This document shows positions 27,877 to 36,643 of a stretch of DNA of 64,000 nt, piece by piece (the stretch's first letter is position 1; every line of letters begins with the position of its first letter). The stretch is from positions 4,340,001 to 4,404,000 of the forward strand of contig NZ_CP092915.1 of the NCBI RefSeq assembly GCF_022557175.1. The letters are read 5' to 3'. A program made the translations under genes and the position numbers. This DNA is from Mycolicibacterium sp. YH-1. Its GTDB lineage: Bacteria > Actinomycetota > Actinomycetes > Mycobacteriales > Mycobacteriaceae. The notes under the pieces are model-generated. The model searched no databases. It was not told the DNA's origin and worked only from the letters and a program-made list of their open reading frames with translations.

Positions 27877-29004
27877 TTAGGCGGCCTGCCGCAGCGCCGC
27901 GACGGTTTCCAGGTCCTGGACGGCGGCCACCGCCCGGGCCAGCCCCTCCAACGCGATGCCCTCGGTCTGCATACCTCCGAGACCCGCGGTGGTCAGCGGC
28001 GACACGTAGGCGTACGTCACCGCCTGCCGGTAGCGGGTCCACAACTCGTCGCGGTCCAACTCGGGGCCACCGGCCGCCGCCAGCGCGCCTCGGTAGACGT
28101 CGAGCAGATCCCGCTCGGCGGCGCGACGTTGGTCCACCGGGAGGCCGAGCACCAGCGTGTAGGTGAGATCGCGCGACGGGTGTCCACGGCGCACCACCTG
28201 CCAGTCCAGCAGACCCGCACGCCCGTCGCGGAAGTAGGTGTTGCCGGGATGGGAGTCGCCGTGCAGCACAGTGTGTGTGCCCGCGTCGACGATCTCGGTG
28301 GCGCGCTGGTAGTTCTCCCACAGATACCGGCCCGCCTCGATCGGCACGTCTGTCCGGTCCGCGAGCTTGCGGGCCGACATCCTCATCAGCGCCGGGGTGA
28401 GCAGGTTGGCGGGATCCTGCGACGGTGCCGCAAGCCAGCCGAATGCGCCACCGCCACCGGGCTTCTCGGGTAACCGGCCCCAGAAACTGCCGTGCAGACC
28501 GGCCAGGACCTCCATCAGGCTGGCCATCTGGTCGGTGTCGAGCGGATTGAGCGTGTCGGGGAACTGACACGGCGCCGTGGTCATGTCCTCGAGGACCACC
28601 ACGTAGCGTCCGGTGAGCGGGTCGAACGCCGCACCGTGAGAGCGTGGGATGCCCGCCCCGAGTTCCGGTGCCAGCGCCGCGTAGAACCGGGCCTCGGTCT
28701 CACCGAGACGGGCGAGTTCGCCCAGCATCCGAGTGGCCGCGGTGGCAGCCGAGAGCTTGACGAACACCGACTCGGGAACGTCGCGACCCGACAGCGCCAG
28801 CCGAGCCCGCGACGATGTCCCCGCCTCCCCCTCCAGGACGGTCACCGAATCGACGGTGCGTCGCATCACCTTCGACAACACCTCGGGCCCGAGATCGGCG
28901 ACGCGGCGCGGGAAGGACCGCGCCCGCCCGAGCGCGGCGTCCACGGCCAGTCGCCCGACCCCGTGCCCCATGTGTGCGCCCAGCCGTACCGCTCGGATCA
29001 CCAT
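27877..29004 (-). CDS. Aminoglycoside-phosphotransferase-like kinase family protein
   Basis: 375 residues. The Brenner catalytic motif is HTVLHGDSHPGNTYF and the metal motif LLDWQVVRRGHPSRDL, as in APH/choline-kinase-fold proteins. An ATP-site lysine is likely in VFVKLSAA. In mycobacterial degradative clusters such proteins often accompany acyl-CoA dehydrogenases, with unknown substrates. Divergent from the SRPBCC gene with the conserved motif (29039-29065) in between. It is not evidence of drug resistance. Confidence 0.88.
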   Translation of the reverse strand: MVIRAVRLGAHMGHGVGRLAVDAALGRARSFPRRVADLGPEVLSKVMRRTVDSVTVLEGEAGTSSRARLALSGRDVPESVFVKLSAATAATRMLGELARLGETEARFYAALAPELGAGIPRSHGAAFDPLTGRYVVVLEDMTTAPCQFPDTLNPLDTDQMASLMEVLAGLHGSFWGRLPEKPGGGGAFGWLAAPSQDPANLLTPALMRMSARKLADRTDVPIEAGRYLWENYQRATEIVDAGTHTVLHGDSHPGNTYFRDGRAGLLDWQVVRRGHPSRDLTYTLVLGLPVDQRRAAERDLLDVYRGALAAAGGPELDRDELWTRYRQAVTYAYVSPLTTAGLGGMQTEGIALEGLARAVAAVQDLETVAALRQAA

Positions 29005-29038
29005 TGTTCGCCGCCTCCTGCTCGTTTCGAACCAAGCG

Positions 29039-29065
29039 TGACAATTCGGCCACGATTTGTAAAGC
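29039..29065. promoter_or_regulatory. Conserved regulon element (copy A): TGACA-N14-TGTAA
   Basis: Lies in the 101-nt region between the APH-like gene and the SRPBCC gene. TGACA at 29039-29043 and TGTAA at 29058-29062, followed by AGC. Core and spacing are identical to copies B, C and D. Confidence 0.7.
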
Positions 29066-29105
29066 TAATCCGTGACAGTCATCGACCATCGAGAGGCCAG
29101 CGCAC

Positions 29106-29588
29106 GTGGGAATCGTCACGACCACTTCGGAGACCGCATTCACCCAGTCACCGGAGACGATCTACGACTTCGTCACCAACCCGGTGAACTGGACCAAGAC
29201 CTACCCGGGCAGTTCCCACGTCGGCAGCGTCACCAACGACCTGCCACTGAAGGTCGGCGACACCTGGACCGAGGCGGGACCGGACGGCGACCGCATCTTC
29301 ACCTGGCACCTCGCGATCGCCATGCGCCCGAAGATGTGGGTGTTCAACTCGGTGGGGCGACTCGGCCACGACCCCGAGGGCAACGGCGGTATGCCGGGCC
29401 GGATCACCGTCAAGTATCAGTTCACCCAGCCGGGGCAGGGCATAACGCTGTTCGCGCGGACCATGACCATCGAGGGCTACCGGGACGCTCCCCTGCCTGA
29501 CGGCTTCTTCAAGATCGTCAACCCGGCCAACATCGACAAGTATCACGCCGCCATCGCACGCGAACTCGACTCGGCCGCAACCGCTTAG
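29106..29588 (+). CDS. SRPBCC (START-like) family protein
   Basis: 160 residues from GTG 29106, with GAGAGG upstream. It has the ligand-binding helix-grip pattern: TTTSETAFTQSPETIYDFVTNPVNW at the start and a long C-terminal helix. Such proteins bind or cyclise hydrophobic molecules. The stop codon overlaps that of the convergent esterase gene (shared TTAG at 29585-29588). It sits next to the regulon motif, so probably part of the catabolic response. Confidence 0.82.
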   Translation: MGIVTTTSETAFTQSPETIYDFVTNPVNWTKTYPGSSHVGSVTNDLPLKVGDTWTEAGPDGDRIFTWHLAIAMRPKMWVFNSVGRLGHDPEGNGGMPGRITVKYQFTQPGQGITLFARTMTIEGYRDAPLPDGFFKIVNPANIDKYHAAIARELDSAATA

Positions 29589-30541
29589 GGCCCGGGGTGC
29601 AGGGCCCGACGCAGTGCCTCCCCCTGCATCGCGAAAAGCGCCTGGCTGACGTCCCACTCGGGCAGCAGCGAGTCGAACCCGTGGCACGTGCCGGCAAAGA
29701 CGTGTAGCTCGGTGCCGACTCCGGCCCACATCAGCCGCAGCGCGTAGTCGACGGCCTCATCGCGCAGCGGGTCGAGTTCCGAGCACGTGATGAGTGCGTC
29801 CGCGACCCCGGTGAGCTCGTCACGGCGCGCGGGCACGGCCGACGGGGGCACGGCCTCACCGCCTGAAACGTGGCCCCACATCTGCGATGTGGCTGGCCCG
29901 TCGAAACCCGGCGTGGTGACGAACTCGAACTTCGACGGCGTCGGCCGGTCGTCGAGGACCGGCTGGTGGAGAAGTTGAAACAGCACGGGCGGTGCGTCAC
30001 CGTCCGCCGCCAGCTGAGCAAGCAGCGCGGCGAGTGCGCCGCCGGCACTGCTGCCGGCGACGGCGATTCGGCGCGGATCGATGTCGAGATGATCTGATTC
30101 GGCCACAATCCATTTCAGGACCGCCAGCACATCATCCAGCCCGGCCGGATGCGGATGCTCGGGAGCCAGCCGGTAGTCCACCGACACCACCGTGGCGCCC
30201 GCCCGCCGGGCGAGTTCGACGCATTGACGGTGGTCGATGTCGAGGTTGCCGAGCACGAACGCACCGGAGTGGCAGAACAGCACCGCGGGGGCTCGCGTCA
30301 TCGCACCCCGATAGATGCGGACCCCGATTCCGCGCCCGCGCTCGTCGTGAGCGGTGGCGTCGGTGACATCCACGCCAGCTGTGTCCAGGGCCGCTGTGCT
30401 GGCCTGCCGCCGTTCGTTGATCGAATCCCGCACGGCGGGCAGCAGGTCTGCGGCCAGGTTCACCCGCGCGTCGACCAGGTGGCGCAGCGCGGGCGCCAGC
30501 CGGTGCGTCGTGTCGGCGTCCGACCCGGCATCCGCCGTCAC
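29585..30541 (-). CDS. Alpha/beta hydrolase, HSL/esterase family
   Basis: 318 residues. The hormone-sensitive-lipase signature is present: oxyanion motif FCHSGAFVLGN (HSG in place of HGG), VSVDYRLAPEHPHPA, nucleophile VAGSSAGGALAA, Asp in SELDPLRDEAVDYA and His in GTCHGFD. It hydrolyses short esters. As the last gene of a seven-gene operon whose preceding gene is a Baeyer-Villiger-type monooxygenase (4-nt overlap), it is the natural hydrolase for the ester or lactone produced. Confidence 0.92.
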   Translation of the reverse strand: MTADAGSDADTTHRLAPALRHLVDARVNLAADLLPAVRDSINERRQASTAALDTAGVDVTDATAHDERGRGIGVRIYRGAMTRAPAVLFCHSGAFVLGNLDIDHRQCVELARRAGATVVSVDYRLAPEHPHPAGLDDVLAVLKWIVAESDHLDIDPRRIAVAGSSAGGALAALLAQLAADGDAPPVLFQLLHQPVLDDRPTPSKFEFVTTPGFDGPATSQMWGHVSGGEAVPPSAVPARRDELTGVADALITCSELDPLRDEAVDYALRLMWAGVGTELHVFAGTCHGFDSLLPEWDVSQALFAMQGEALRRALHPGP

Positions 30542-32064
30542 GGCACGTCACCGCCCGCCACGGCATGGGCGTCGACGTGGATATCGGGCCGCTCGGTCGG
30601 TGGTTCGAAGATGTAGTCGCCGGCCCGGAATCGACGCGTCATCGCCCAGAAGTCACGCGCACTGCGCGGCCACTGGGTGACGACACGGCCGTTGGCGGCC
30701 CGAAAGTAACTGCTGCACCGCGTCGTCCACACAGTGCCGTCCATCCACTCGTCGATCCGAGCGATGAAGTCGGCCATGGTCTGCGCCCGCACCGCGACGT
30801 AGGACCGTCTACGCCGCCGCATGTGCCGCAGGGCCTTGACGACGTACCGCGCCTGCGCCTCGAGCATGAAGATGACGCTGTTGGAACCGACGTTGGTGTT
30901 CGGCCCGTACAGCATGAACAGGTTGGGGAAACCAGGGACCGCCATGCCCAGATAGGCGTACGCGCCGTCGCGCCAGGCCTCGTGCAGCGTCTGGCCGTGC
31001 TCCCCCGTCACCTCGATCTGGCCCAGGTAGTCCGCTGCGGCATACCCGGTCGCACACACCACGACGTCGACGTCGAGTTCGCGGCCGTCCTCAGTCACCA
31101 GCGAGCGGGCGCGCAGTGCCCGCGCCGGGCTGGACACCACCTCGACGTGCGACTGCGTGAGCGCGGGCACGAAATCCGACGAGAACACCAATCGCTTGCA
31201 GCCGATGGGCGTCTCGGGCGTGAGGCGCTTGCGCAGGTCGGTGTCGACGACGGTTCGCTCGAGCATCGCCGCAGCCGCCGACCGGAACTCGTGGGTCTTG
31301 TCGCTGCCATGCTCGATCACCGAGATGTTGGACTCGCTGCGCAGCCACAACCGGGTGCGGTAGAGACGCTTGGCGAACGGCACCTTGGCGAAAAGCCACT
31401 TCTCCCGGTCGGTGTACTCGCGGTCGGGTTTGGGCAGGACCCACGTCGGCGAACGCTGGATGGAGTACACACTCCTGGCCACCTTGACGACCTCGGGCAC
31501 CAGTTGTGCTGCGGTGGAGCCCGTTCCGAGCACGGCGACGTCCCTGCCAGTCAGGTCGACGTCGTGGTCCCAGCGCGCGGTGTGCATCACGGTGCCGGTG
31601 AACGGTTCCTCCTCGTGCAGTGTCGGCATCGTCGGCTGGGTGAACAGTCCGACCGCGGACACCACGACGTCGAACACGTGCTCCTCGCCGGTCGCGGTCA
31701 TCAACCGCCAGGTCCTTGACGACTCCTGCCAGCGTGCCGAGGTCACCTCGGTGTTCAGCGTCAGGTGGGGCCCCAACCGGTGCCGCCGCGCGCAGCGTTC
31801 GAAGTACTCCAGGATCTCGGCCTGTCCCGACCACAGCCGCGACCAGCCCGAGTTCAGGTCGAAGGAGAACGAGTACAGGTGCGACTTCACATCGCAGGCC
31901 AGACCCGGATAGGTGTTGATGCGCCAGGTCCCGCCGACGCCATCCTCGCGGTCGAAGATGGTGAAGTTCTCGAGGCCCACCCTCTTGAGGAAAATGCCCA
32001 ACGCCAACCCGCCGGGTCCTGCACCGATGATGCCCACCGAGGGCCCCTTGGACATACCCGTCAT
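30538..32064 (-). CDS. Flavin-containing monooxygenase, Baeyer-Villiger type
   Basis: 508 residues from ATG 32064, overlapping the SDR stop by 4 nt. The FAD Rossmann motif GIIGAGPGGLALG is at the N-terminus and an NADPH motif VLGTGSTAAQL near residue 190. Between them FTGTVMHTARWDH fits the BVMO fingerprint FxGxxxHxxxW. It should insert oxygen next to a ketone, giving an ester or lactone. Neighbouring alcohol dehydrogenases would supply the ketone and the esterase would open the product. Confidence 0.92.
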   Translation of the reverse strand: MTGMSKGPSVGIIGAGPGGLALGIFLKRVGLENFTIFDREDGVGGTWRINTYPGLACDVKSHLYSFSFDLNSGWSRLWSGQAEILEYFERCARRHRLGPHLTLNTEVTSARWQESSRTWRLMTATGEEHVFDVVVSAVGLFTQPTMPTLHEEEPFTGTVMHTARWDHDVDLTGRDVAVLGTGSTAAQLVPEVVKVARSVYSIQRSPTWVLPKPDREYTDREKWLFAKVPFAKRLYRTRLWLRSESNISVIEHGSDKTHEFRSAAAAMLERTVVDTDLRKRLTPETPIGCKRLVFSSDFVPALTQSHVEVVSSPARALRARSLVTEDGRELDVDVVVCATGYAAADYLGQIEVTGEHGQTLHEAWRDGAYAYLGMAVPGFPNLFMLYGPNTNVGSNSVIFMLEAQARYVVKALRHMRRRRRSYVAVRAQTMADFIARIDEWMDGTVWTTRCSSYFRAANGRVVTQWPRSARDFWAMTRRFRAGDYIFEPPTERPDIHVDAHAVAGGDVP

Positions 32065-32804
32065 CCGATCCGCAGCGATTGGCCACCGTCGACCACGAGT
32101 TCGGAGCCGGTGATGAACGATGCGGCGTCCGACACCAGGAATGCCACGGCGTCGGCGACCTCGAAGGGCTTTCCGAGCCGCCCACCGGTCGACATCTCGG
32201 TGAGCCGCCGCTGGGTGTTCTCGTCGAGCATCGGGGTCTCGATCGGGCCGGGAAGCACGGCGTTGACTCGGATTCCGGACGGTGCCAGCTCGGCCGCCGT
32301 GATCTGGGTGAGCCCGCGCAGCGCCCATTTCGACGAACCGTAGGCGGCGTGGTTGGGGAACGGCCGGACGGCCCCGGTGCTGCAGGTGTTGACGATCGCG
32401 GCACCGTGGGCCTGCCTCAGGTGCGCCAGCGTGGCGCGGATACCGAGGAAGGGGCCGAGGCAGTTGACCCGCCAGCTGCCCTCGAAACCGGCCGGGGTCT
32501 CCTCGGACAGCGATGCGCGGTGCAGGACGCCAGCGTTGTTCACCAGTGCGCTCAGGCCGCCGAAGCGAGCCACCACGGTGCGCACGGCCACATCCCACTG
32601 CTCCTCGGAGGTGACGTCGAGCGGCACGGCAATGACGTCGTCACCGGATCCGGTGGTCTCGCGCAGCTCGTCGGCGTTTCGGTCGCACGCGGCCACCAGG
32701 AATCCATCGGCACGCAGCCTGGCCACGATCGCCGCGCCCTGTCCGCGGGCCGCGCCCGTGACAAGGGCCACCCTGGCGTCGGTTGTGGTCTCGCTCGTGG
32801 TCAG
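32061..32804 (-). CDS. Short-chain dehydrogenase/reductase, probable CTG start
   Basis: About 247 residues. Cofactor motif ALVTGAARGQGAAIV, NNAG motif ALVNNAGVL, catalytic YGSSKWAL, and C-terminus FITGSELVVDGGQSL. No ATG, GTG or TTG lies in frame between the upstream stop and the first conserved residues. The likeliest start is CTG at 32804, overlapping the aldolase stop (CTGA), with GGGGGA 6 nt upstream. It probably oxidises an alcohol to a ketone before the BVMO step. Confidence 0.85.
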   Translation of the reverse strand: MTTSETTTDARVALVTGAARGQGAAIVARLRADGFLVAACDRNADELRETTGSGDDVIAVPLDVTSEEQWDVAVRTVVARFGGLSALVNNAGVLHRASLSEETPAGFEGSWRVNCLGPFLGIRATLAHLRQAHGAAIVNTCSTGAVRPFPNHAAYGSSKWALRGLTQITAAELAPSGIRVNAVLPGPIETPMLDENTQRRLTEMSTGGRLGKPFEVADAVAFLVSDAASFITGSELVVDGGQSLRIG

Positions 32805-33589
32805 TGGTATCCCCCATCGTTGGACGTCGATTCGTCGGCGTGCTCGGTTGCGGTGGCCAAATGTCGTGCGGCGCCCAGGCGCAGGGACTGCGACTCCGAG
32901 GCCAGGGTGATGACGCGGAAGCCCATCGCCGCAGCGGTGCGGCTGATGGCGCCATCGCCCGCGTGCACGCCGGCGATCAAGCCTGCGGCGGTGGCGCGGG
33001 AGACGATGTGCGCCATCGCGTCCAGCACCGCAGGGTGCCGCCATGCGTCAGCCAGGGTGTGGCCCATCGAGATGGCCAGGTCGGCCGGTCCGACATAGAC
33101 ACCGCTAAGCCCTGGGACCGCGCAGATCTCGTCGACGGCGGCCACACCGCGGGCGGTCTCGATCATCACGTGCACGCTCACCCGATCCTGCAGATGGGCG
33201 ATGTCGTGGCCGAGGCTGGCCCGCAGCGGTCCGAAGCTGCGCACGCCGGCCGGAGCGAAACGCGTCGCGGCCACCGCCTCTGCGGCCTGCTCCGGCGTCT
33301 CGATCATGGCGATGATGATCGCGTCGGCGCCCGCATCGAGCACCCGGCCTATCGGCGCGGGGGCGGTGGACGGGAGCCGGACGGCGGTGGCGATCGGCAG
33401 GTGCTCGGTGCCCTTGAGTAGCAGCGCGACGTCGGCGTCATCGAGATATCCATGTTGGCAGTCGAATCCGACGTAGTCATAGCCCGTCTGCGCGAAGGCC
33501 TCGGGTCCCGTCATGGTGGGACCCACCACCCAACCGCCCCACACCTGGGCGCGCTGAGCGAGTGAGTCGATGAGCCTTCCGCCGGTCAT
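32801..33589 (-). CDS. HpcH/HpaI aldolase/citrate lyase family protein
   Basis: 262 residues from ATG 33589 (overlaps the ADH stop by 4 nt). Class II 2-oxo-acid aldolase features: GFDCQHGYLD, the metal ligand Glu in HVMIETARGVAAVDEI and the metal Asp in YVGPADLAISMG. It would cleave a 4-hydroxy-2-oxo acid to pyruvate or a related keto acid plus an aldehyde. That fits a late step, upstream of the aldehyde dehydrogenase at 46 kb. Middle of the seven-gene operon. Confidence 0.9.
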   Translation of the reverse strand: MTGGRLIDSLAQRAQVWGGWVVGPTMTGPEAFAQTGYDYVGFDCQHGYLDDADVALLLKGTEHLPIATAVRLPSTAPAPIGRVLDAGADAIIIAMIETPEQAAEAVAATRFAPAGVRSFGPLRASLGHDIAHLQDRVSVHVMIETARGVAAVDEICAVPGLSGVYVGPADLAISMGHTLADAWRHPAVLDAMAHIVSRATAAGLIAGVHAGDGAISRTAAAMGFRVITLASESQSLRLGAARHLATATEHADESTSNDGGYH

Positions 33590-34554
33590 GGCACGATCGC
33601 GATCTTCACGCGGCCGGGTGTGGGCCGGCATGCGGTCTCGAACGCCGCCTGCACGTCGGCGGTCCGGAACGTGTGGGTGAGGTATTCCGTCAACAGGTCG
33701 GGGTGTGCGGCGGCGAACGCCGACGCCGCGGTGAGCATGCGCCGACGCTCCAGTGTCACACCAGATTTCAGGGTCAGGTTGTTACGCAGCATGGTGCGCA
33801 TGCTGATCGGATAGGTGTCATCGTCGGTCACGCCGAAGTAGAAGACGGTGCCGCCGAACGCGGCTGCCTCAATGGCGTGGCCGAGCGTTGCGACCTGGTG
33901 GCCCACGGCCTCGATGACCACGTCAGGGCGTTCGGCCGGATCGAGGTGGCGGATCCAGCGGTCACTTGTCGCGCGCACGACGCGGTCGACGCCGAATCGC
34001 GGCCCGAGGGTCTCGCGGTCGACGGGGTCCACACCGGTGACCAGAGCAGCACCCGCAGCTTTCGCCACGTACGAGAACAGCAGGCCGATCGAGCCCTGTC
34101 CGATGACGGCGACGTGTCTGCCCGCGAGATCGCCCAGCTGCTCGACCGCGTAGAGCACGCAGGCCAGCGGCTGCAGACCGATCGCGAGTTCCGGTGTGAG
34201 CGAGGGCTCGTAGCGGACCAATCCCTCGCCGTCGGCGACGACCTGGTCCATCAGGCCGTCGAAACCCGATGCCCAGCCCACGACGCGGTCGCCGCGGGTG
34301 TGCTCGGGGTGGCGGCTGGCCACGACCTCGCCCGCGATCTCGTGGACGGGGAATCCGTGCATCCCGGCGGCACACGCGCCGATGTCACCGGGCAGTCGGC
34401 CCTGTGTGCCGCGAAATCCCGGCAGGTCACTACCGCACACACCAGCGGCCAGGAACTGCAGCAGCACCTGCCCGTCGGCCAGCGACGCCGGCGAGGGCTC
34501 GGGCTGCTCGGTGCGTTCGAATGTGTACGGCGCGATGAGTCGGTACGACCACAC
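33586..34554 (-). CDS. Medium-chain zinc-type alcohol dehydrogenase
   Basis: 322 residues from GTG 34554, 3 nt after the P450 stop. Zinc ligands are likely Cys in AAGVCGSDL and His-Glu in HGFPVHEIAGEV. The cofactor Rossmann motif is HVAVIGQGSIGLLF. The structural-zinc four-Cys loop is missing. It is similar to threonine/sorbitol dehydrogenase-like members. It should oxidise the alcohol made by the adjacent P450. Confidence 0.88.
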   Translation of the reverse strand: MWSYRLIAPYTFERTEQPEPSPASLADGQVLLQFLAAGVCGSDLPGFRGTQGRLPGDIGACAAGMHGFPVHEIAGEVVASRHPEHTRGDRVVGWASGFDGLMDQVVADGEGLVRYEPSLTPELAIGLQPLACVLYAVEQLGDLAGRHVAVIGQGSIGLLFSYVAKAAGAALVTGVDPVDRETLGPRFGVDRVVRATSDRWIRHLDPAERPDVVIEAVGHQVATLGHAIEAAAFGGTVFYFGVTDDDTYPISMRTMLRNNLTLKSGVTLERRRMLTAASAFAAAHPDLLTEYLTHTFRTADVQAAFETACRPTPGRVKIAIVP

Positions 34555-34557
34555 GGC

Positions 34558-35787
34558 TCAGTGACCTCCGGTCTGGACCGTCACGGGGATGTTGTTCCAG
34601 CCCCACTGGAAACTCGACGGCGGACGCCACGCGGCCTCGGTGTCGACGCGGAACTCGGGCACCCGCTTGAGCCACTCGGCGACCAGGATGCCGATCTCGA
34701 GGCGCGCCAGATGCACGCCAAGGCAGAAGTGCTGACCTCGACCGAACGCCAGGAGTCGCTCGATGGGCCGGTTCCAGATGAACTCGTCGGGATCGGCGTA
34801 CTCGCGTTCGTCGCGCGAGGCCGACGCGAGCAGCGTGATGATGCGTTGACCCGGTTCGATCGTGGTGCCGTGCAATGTAAATGGGGTACGCACGGTGCGG
34901 GCGAACCACTGTGCGGGTGCGCAGAAGCGGATCATCTCCTCGCGCGCGACAGCCACGTTGGACTCCAGATCGGCACGCACGGCGGCGAGTTGGTCTGGAC
35001 GCTGCGACAGTTCCCACAGACCGTGCGCGACGATCTTGGGCACGGTCTCGGTGCCACCGATGAACACTCCGAGCATCTGCGTGGCGGCCTCGGTGTCGGA
35101 GAGCGCCGACCCGTCCGGCAGCCGGTAGTTGATCAGGCCGTCGACGATCGGCTGGCTGCCGTCGGCGCCCTCGGCGCGTCGGCGTACGACGATCGGTGTC
35201 AGGTACTCGAGATAACCGGGCCGGGCATTGGCGGTGTTGACACCGTCACCCGGTTTGGCGAGGCTGCCCGCGTTCACCGTGGCCAGCACATCGGGCGCCA
35301 GCTCGTCAGGCAGACCGACCAGGTGACACACCATTGACGCCGCGACGACGCCGCCGTAGTCCTGGGTCAGGTCGAAGTTGCCCTGCGGCAGCAGGACATC
35401 CAGCCGCTCGTTGGCCAGTTCACGGATGCGGTCAGCCAGTCCCGCGACGTTGCGCGGCCGCAGCGGCTTCGAGTGCGCGCCCCGGACACCACCGTAGATC
35501 GGGTTGTCGAAGTTGGCGTGAAACGGCATCGGATGCACCGGCGGATCGGGCACCGGCCCGTCGTTGTGGTGTGCCAGAACCGTCGCGGCAGGCAGGGTGC
35601 CCTCCGACGCCACGAAGGTTCCGTCGTTGATCTCCAACACATCCCACACGTCGGCGAAACGCGACACCGCGTAGGTGTCCCATTTCTCGACGTAGTACAG
35701 CGGGTGGCGGTCGCGCAGCACCCGGTAGTGCGGAAACGGGTCGGCCATCACCGCCGGATCGAATGGATCATACGAGAAGTCCTGCAT
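34558..35787 (-). CDS. Cytochrome P450
   Basis: 409 residues from ATG 35787 (AGAGG upstream; ATG 35802 and GTG 35814 are also in frame). The haem-Cys motif is FGRGQHFCLGVHLARLE, the I-helix oxygen motif is FIGGTETV, and the K-helix ExxR is in EEMIRF. It hydroxylates an unknown substrate. It sits second in the operon, behind the NIPSNAP-like gene and just before alcohol dehydrogenase. The nearest ferredoxin is at 42250-42441. Confidence 0.93.
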   Translation of the reverse strand: MQDFSYDPFDPAVMADPFPHYRVLRDRHPLYYVEKWDTYAVSRFADVWDVLEINDGTFVASEGTLPAATVLAHHNDGPVPDPPVHPMPFHANFDNPIYGGVRGAHSKPLRPRNVAGLADRIRELANERLDVLLPQGNFDLTQDYGGVVAASMVCHLVGLPDELAPDVLATVNAGSLAKPGDGVNTANARPGYLEYLTPIVVRRRAEGADGSQPIVDGLINYRLPDGSALSDTEAATQMLGVFIGGTETVPKIVAHGLWELSQRPDQLAAVRADLESNVAVAREEMIRFCAPAQWFARTVRTPFTLHGTTIEPGQRIITLLASASRDEREYADPDEFIWNRPIERLLAFGRGQHFCLGVHLARLEIGILVAEWLKRVPEFRVDTEAAWRPPSSFQWGWNNIPVTVQTGGH

Positions 35788-35810
35788 CGCCTCTGATCTC
35801 ATCTGGGCAT

Positions 35811-36515
35811 TCACTGCAGCGGCGAGGGTGGGAGGGCCTGGAGAATGGAGTCCTCCCAGCCGTCGCGTAGAGCGGGCGCGAGCCTCATCCACGTGACGAT
35901 CTCGGCGGGCGGCTGGTCCTTCCACGACGGGTAGTGGTTCTCGAAGCACTCCCAGTCCCCGTCGAGCGCCCAGTAGTGGATCACCTCGTTGAACCGGAAC
36001 GTCGTGGTGAAGGACCCCAGCCAGCGCTTGCCCGTGCTCTCCGACCACGGCACGTACAACCGTTCCAGTTCCTTGATGTAGTCGTCCTGGCGCCCTGGCT
36101 TGGTCTGCATGATCTCCTGGATCACCAGTCCCGCCTTGAAATCGGCCGCCTTGAGTTCGGCGAGGTTCTTGTTCTGCGGGGCGGCGTACATGATCCGCCC
36201 CTCGCCCGTGGCGCCGGTGTCGGCGAGATAGGTCGCCCACGTGGTGGCGGCATCGGCGTGTGTTCCGCCGCGCGCCTGGGCCTTACCGATGCGCGCGTAG
36301 TCGGCGAAGGCGTCGATCTCCCAGATGATGGTGACCTGCGGCCAGTGCCCGTTGTAGGGCGTGGACTCCCAGATTGTGAAGAGTCGCGCGCCGAGATCGG
36401 ACATCATCGGGTGATAGACCTCGTCGAACGCCTTGGTGAACTGATCGCTGCGTCCGGAACCGAGGGCGATGGTCTCGTGCAGGTACAGAAGCGTGTGGCT
36501 GTGATACTTCCGCAT
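35811..36515 (-). CDS. NIPSNAP-like dimeric alpha-beta barrel protein
   Basis: 234 residues. Two ferredoxin-like repeats are suggested, one around LLYLHETIALGSGRSDQFTKAF and one around VIQEIMQTKPGRQDDYIKEL. Each begins with a strand then an amphipathic helix, as in NIPSNAP/ABM-type barrels that bind or rearrange small aromatic or cyclic molecules. There are no clear catalytic residues. It is the promoter-proximal gene of the seven-gene operon (35811-36515 down to 29585). The regulon motif lies 72 nt upstream. Confidence 0.78.
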   Translation of the reverse strand: MRKYHSHTLLYLHETIALGSGRSDQFTKAFDEVYHPMMSDLGARLFTIWESTPYNGHWPQVTIIWEIDAFADYARIGKAQARGGTHADAATTWATYLADTGATGEGRIMYAAPQNKNLAELKAADFKAGLVIQEIMQTKPGRQDDYIKELERLYVPWSESTGKRWLGSFTTTFRFNEVIHYWALDGDWECFENHYPSWKDQPPAEIVTWMRLAPALRDGWEDSILQALPPSPLQ

Positions 36516-36586
36516 GGCCGGTTCAACAACCTCCGTTTAGCGTCATGCGCACACCGCCGATAGTTGACAGTGGCACCCAGCGAGCG

Positions 36587-36613
36587 TGACACTTGTGGCG
36601 TGTTTTGTAAAGC
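36587..36613. promoter_or_regulatory. Conserved regulon element (copy B): TGACA-N14-TGTAA
   Basis: Located in the 128-nt divergent region between the NIPSNAP-P450 operon and the SMP-30 gene. TGACA 36587-36591, TGTAA 36606-36610, followed by AGC. It could serve both transcripts. Confidence 0.7.
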
Positions 36614-36643
36614 ATCGCGGTCGATCAGCCGGTTCGACGTCGG

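Noticed and set aside
27877..29004. Aminoglycoside resistance gene
   Set aside because: The APH-fold motifs are shared by many non-resistance kinases; context is a catabolic cluster and sequence is not like known aph genes.
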